Part shown: positions 5,763 through 7,348 of the stretch, one piece after another
Layout: the number at the start of each line of letters is the position of its first letter
Numbering within the stretch: the first letter of the stretch is position 1
Assembly (NCBI GenBank): GCA_017998095.1
Contig: JAGODU010000193.1
Location: 1 to 7,348, forward strand
DNA: 7,348 bases
Origin: Prolixibacteraceae bacterium
GTDB lineage: Bacteria > Bacteroidota > Bacteroidia > Bacteroidales > Prolixibacteraceae
Reading direction: 5' to 3'
Notes under the pieces: model-generated
Told to the model about the DNA's origin: nothing
What the model saw: only the letters and a program-made list of their open reading frames with translations
The model's database searches: none
Program-made: the position numbers and the translations under genes

Positions 5763-6893
5763 ATGTGTATGAATGATAAGAAGAAGTATAAAATATCTTT
5801 GCTTGGTGAATTTATAGACAAGTCTATTGAAAGTGAATATCTAATCGATAGTTTAAGAAGTTCATCTAAAATTACATCGTATACCGCACTTGTTATTGGT
5901 TTTATAATGATGCTGTTCCTTGTTAACGGTTATATTGTTGATGATAGAACTCCCTATTTTTTGAATATTATACTTATAAGGATGCTAGTCGTCATTATTT
6001 CAGTGATAATTTTTACTGTTGCAAAGAAAATAAAAGAATATAGAAATTTTATTTATTTAATAACTTTTTATCAGGCAGTTATGGTTGTTTACTACATTTT
6101 TGTATTGACACAATACAATCCGCTCAGCTATTTCAGCGTACTGGGTTTAATGGTCATAACATTAGCAATTTATATTCTTCCTAATAAAATTATAATTTCA
6201 CAAATTATCTCTATTATTTTAAGCATTCTATTTTTTATATACCCTATTAAAAAGATAGAGGGTCTTGAAGAATATGAATTTTATAAGATTATTGTATATC
6301 AAATTATATTGCTTATCTATTGTAACGTAAATATTTATTGGACCGAATTTAATAAAAGAAAAAAATTTGCAGCCAACAGTGAGCTGATGGACTTATCGGT
6401 TAAGGATCCCTTAACAGGCATTTATAACAGGCTAAAGTTTGATGATGATATCAATAAGTGGATAAATCTTTCGGAAAGATATGGCAATCCCTTTTCCATA
6501 ATATTATTTGATATAGATGGTTTTAAAGATATAAATGATAAATATGGGCATTTGGCAGGTGACAGCGTAGCAATAAAAATTGCTGAAACAATTAGTAAGT
6601 CTATTAGGGATACAGATATTTTTGCCAGATGGGGCGGGGATGAATTTGTGCTTCTTCTGCCAAATACAGATGTTCAGGAAGCAGAAAATATGGCTGAGCG
6701 AATGAGAGAATGTATCAGTAATAACTTGTGCGACCCGATAAGTAATATTACTTGCAGTTTTGGTGTAGCAGCTTATGAAAAAAATGATACGACTCAATCA
6801 TTGCTTAATAAAGCAGATAAATTACTTTTACAAGCTAAGGCAAGCGGGAAGGATAGAGTCGTGAGCATGGATAGCTGTACTGCTCAGAATTAG
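5763..6893 (+). CDS. Membrane diguanylate cyclase (six-helix sensor plus GGDEF domain)
   Basis: A 376-residue enzyme that would make the second messenger cyclic di-GMP from two GTP. Residues about 38-192 form six hydrophobic segments (near 38-57, 66-87, 97-115, 121-139, 142-161, 173-192), an integral-membrane sensor region of unknown signal. The GGDEF domain begins with D215-P-L-T-G and has metal-binding F-D-I-D-G-F at 249-254, N-D-K-Y-G-H-L-A-G-D at 258-267 and the active site G291-G-D-E-F295. R282-D-T-D285 is exactly five residues before it, an intact RxxD inhibitory site, so product feedback is expected. The domain ends with A-D-K-L-L-L-Q-A-K, where most relatives have Tyr in A-L-Y. The start may be ATG 5763 or ATG 5769; the only ribosome binding hint is GGGG (5755-5758), which fits 5769 better. 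No EAL or HD-GYP hydrolase is in the window. Its TAG stop overlaps the ribosome binding site of the next gene. Confidence 0.93.
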   Translation: MCMNDKKKYKISLLGEFIDKSIESEYLIDSLRSSSKITSYTALVIGFIMMLFLVNGYIVDDRTPYFLNIILIRMLVVIISVIIFTVAKKIKEYRNFIYLITFYQAVMVVYYIFVLTQYNPLSYFSVLGLMVITLAIYILPNKIIISQIISIILSILFFIYPIKKIEGLEEYEFYKIIVYQIILLIYCNVNIYWTEFNKRKKFAANSELMDLSVKDPLTGIYNRLKFDDDINKWINLSERYGNPFSIILFDIDGFKDINDKYGHLAGDSVAIKIAETISKSIRDTDIFARWGGDEFVLLLPNTDVQEAENMAERMRECISNNLCDPISNITCSFGVAAYEKNDTTQSLLNKADKLLLQAKASGKDRVVSMDSCTAQN

Positions 6894-6902
6894 GAGGTCT
6901 TT

Positions 6903-7277
6903 ATGTTTTTTATTGCAGGTATATATCCAAAAAGAGAAGAATTAGATTATTATGAACCGATAATGTGCAGCTGCTGCACAAAATACGGTAGATTTGAAGC
7001 ATATGTAGAATATAGTGTATTAAGTTTATTTTTTATACCATTGTTTAAATTTAATAAAAAGTATTATGCAAGAACAACTTGCTGCAACAGCTTGTATTTA
7101 ATAACAAACAAAGAAAAAGGACTAATGATGGAAAGAGGACAAGGACACAATGTTTTTTTGAAAGATACAGACATAACACTAATCCAAAAAGGAATATGTG
7201 AAAACACATGCCCCAACTGCGGCTTTAATGTGAGCGAAGAGCATAAATATTGCCCAAACTGCGGAAATAAATTATAA
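6903..7277 (+). CDS. Zinc-ribbon protein with two cysteine clusters
   Basis: A 124-residue protein. The N-terminal part has C22-x2-C25 and a Cys pair C60-C61, which together could bind one zinc. Between them lies a hydrophobic stretch S-V-L-S-L-F-F-I-P-L-F (38-48), short for a membrane helix and likely a core strand. The C-terminal zinc ribbon is C103-P-N-C106-G ... C117-P-N-C120-G. Similar proteins with F-F-I-x-G-I-(F/Y)-P-K at the start are widespread in Clostridia and have no assigned function. The AGGAGGT site (6892-6898) overlaps the stop codon of the cyclase gene, with 9 nt between the two genes, so the pair is probably translated from one mRNA and coupled. A role linked to the cyclase is suggested only by this arrangement. 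A strong hairpin follows 34 nt after the stop. Confidence 0.8.
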   Translation: MFFIAGIYPKREELDYYEPIMCSCCTKYGRFEAYVEYSVLSLFFIPLFKFNKKYYARTTCCNSLYLITNKEKGLMMERGQGHNVFLKDTDITLIQKGICENTCPNCGFNVSEEHKYCPNCGNKL

Positions 7278-7311
7278 AAAGGGAAAACAACATCTATTAA
7301 TTAATTATAAT

Positions 7312-7344
7312 AAAGGAGCAGTATTGTATCAATACCGCTCCTTT
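7312..7344. terminator. Strong, probably bidirectional intrinsic terminator
   Basis: AAAGGAGC-A-GTATTG (7312-7326) pairs with CAATAC-C-GCTCCTTT (7330-7344): 14 base pairs, one A/C mismatch and a 3-nt loop. On the + strand the T-tract is part of the stem and the window ends 4 bases later. On the - strand the stem is followed by an AT-rich tract with short T runs, so it may also stop transcripts coming from the right. It closes the cyclase/zinc-ribbon unit. Confidence 0.8.
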
Positions 7345-7348
7345 CAAT

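Noticed and set aside
6504..6797. 97-codon - strand frame inside the cyclase gene
   Set aside because: Antisense to the conserved GGDEF domain; no ribosome binding site or domain.

Overview
This window looks like an accessory stretch of a low-G+C Firmicutes chromosome, most likely a Clostridia-type organism. The grounds are AT-rich codon use over most of it, strong AGGAGG-type ribosome binding sites, a TTG start, and Clostridia-style small cupin, zinc-ribbon and GGDEF proteins. All convincing genes are on the + strand. No rRNA, tRNA, CRISPR array, transposase or integrase gene is visible.

Layout. (1) Positions 1-391 hold no intact gene. They carry a decayed 3' tail of an RlmD/RumA-type 23S rRNA uracil methyltransferase gene, with a duplicated D-M-F-P motif and a 50-bp near-palindrome inside it, followed by unassigned sequence. 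(2) 392-1258 encodes a class I SAM methyltransferase. (3) About 1260-3790 is richer in G+C (roughly half G+C in sampled lines, against about 20-40% in sampled lines further right). It contains the C-terminal half of a UvrA-like ATPase without its Walker A loops, fused end-on to the last ~30 codons of a pirin-like gene, then an intact membrane-anchored serine hydrolase of the beta-lactamase/PBP family. At its right edge is a well-formed ribosome binding site and start codon that open only a 9-codon peptide. (4) 3802-5127 is AT-rich and encodes a PhnO-like GNAT acetyltransferase and a second, unrelated class I methyltransferase. (5) 5308-5689 has an extended -10 promoter, a structured leader and a small cupin gene. 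(6) 5763-7277 is a probable two-gene unit of a six-helix membrane diguanylate cyclase and a zinc-ribbon protein, closed by a strong hairpin at the right edge.

How the genes fit together. The left two thirds read as a patchwork of acquired single genes and scars: two methyltransferases, an acetyltransferase, a serine hydrolase and a broken UvrA-like ATPase. Such genes are often found as small-molecule modification or resistance functions, but no shared pathway can be shown here. The right third looks more ordered: the cyclase has an intact GGDEF active site and an intact RxxD feedback site, and its stop codon lies inside the ribosome binding site of the zinc-ribbon gene. I do not see a clearly new multi-gene system. 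The most unusual signals are the rlmD-tail palindrome at the left edge, the uvrA/pirin fusion scar, and the cupin leader, which could pair in two mutually exclusive ways.
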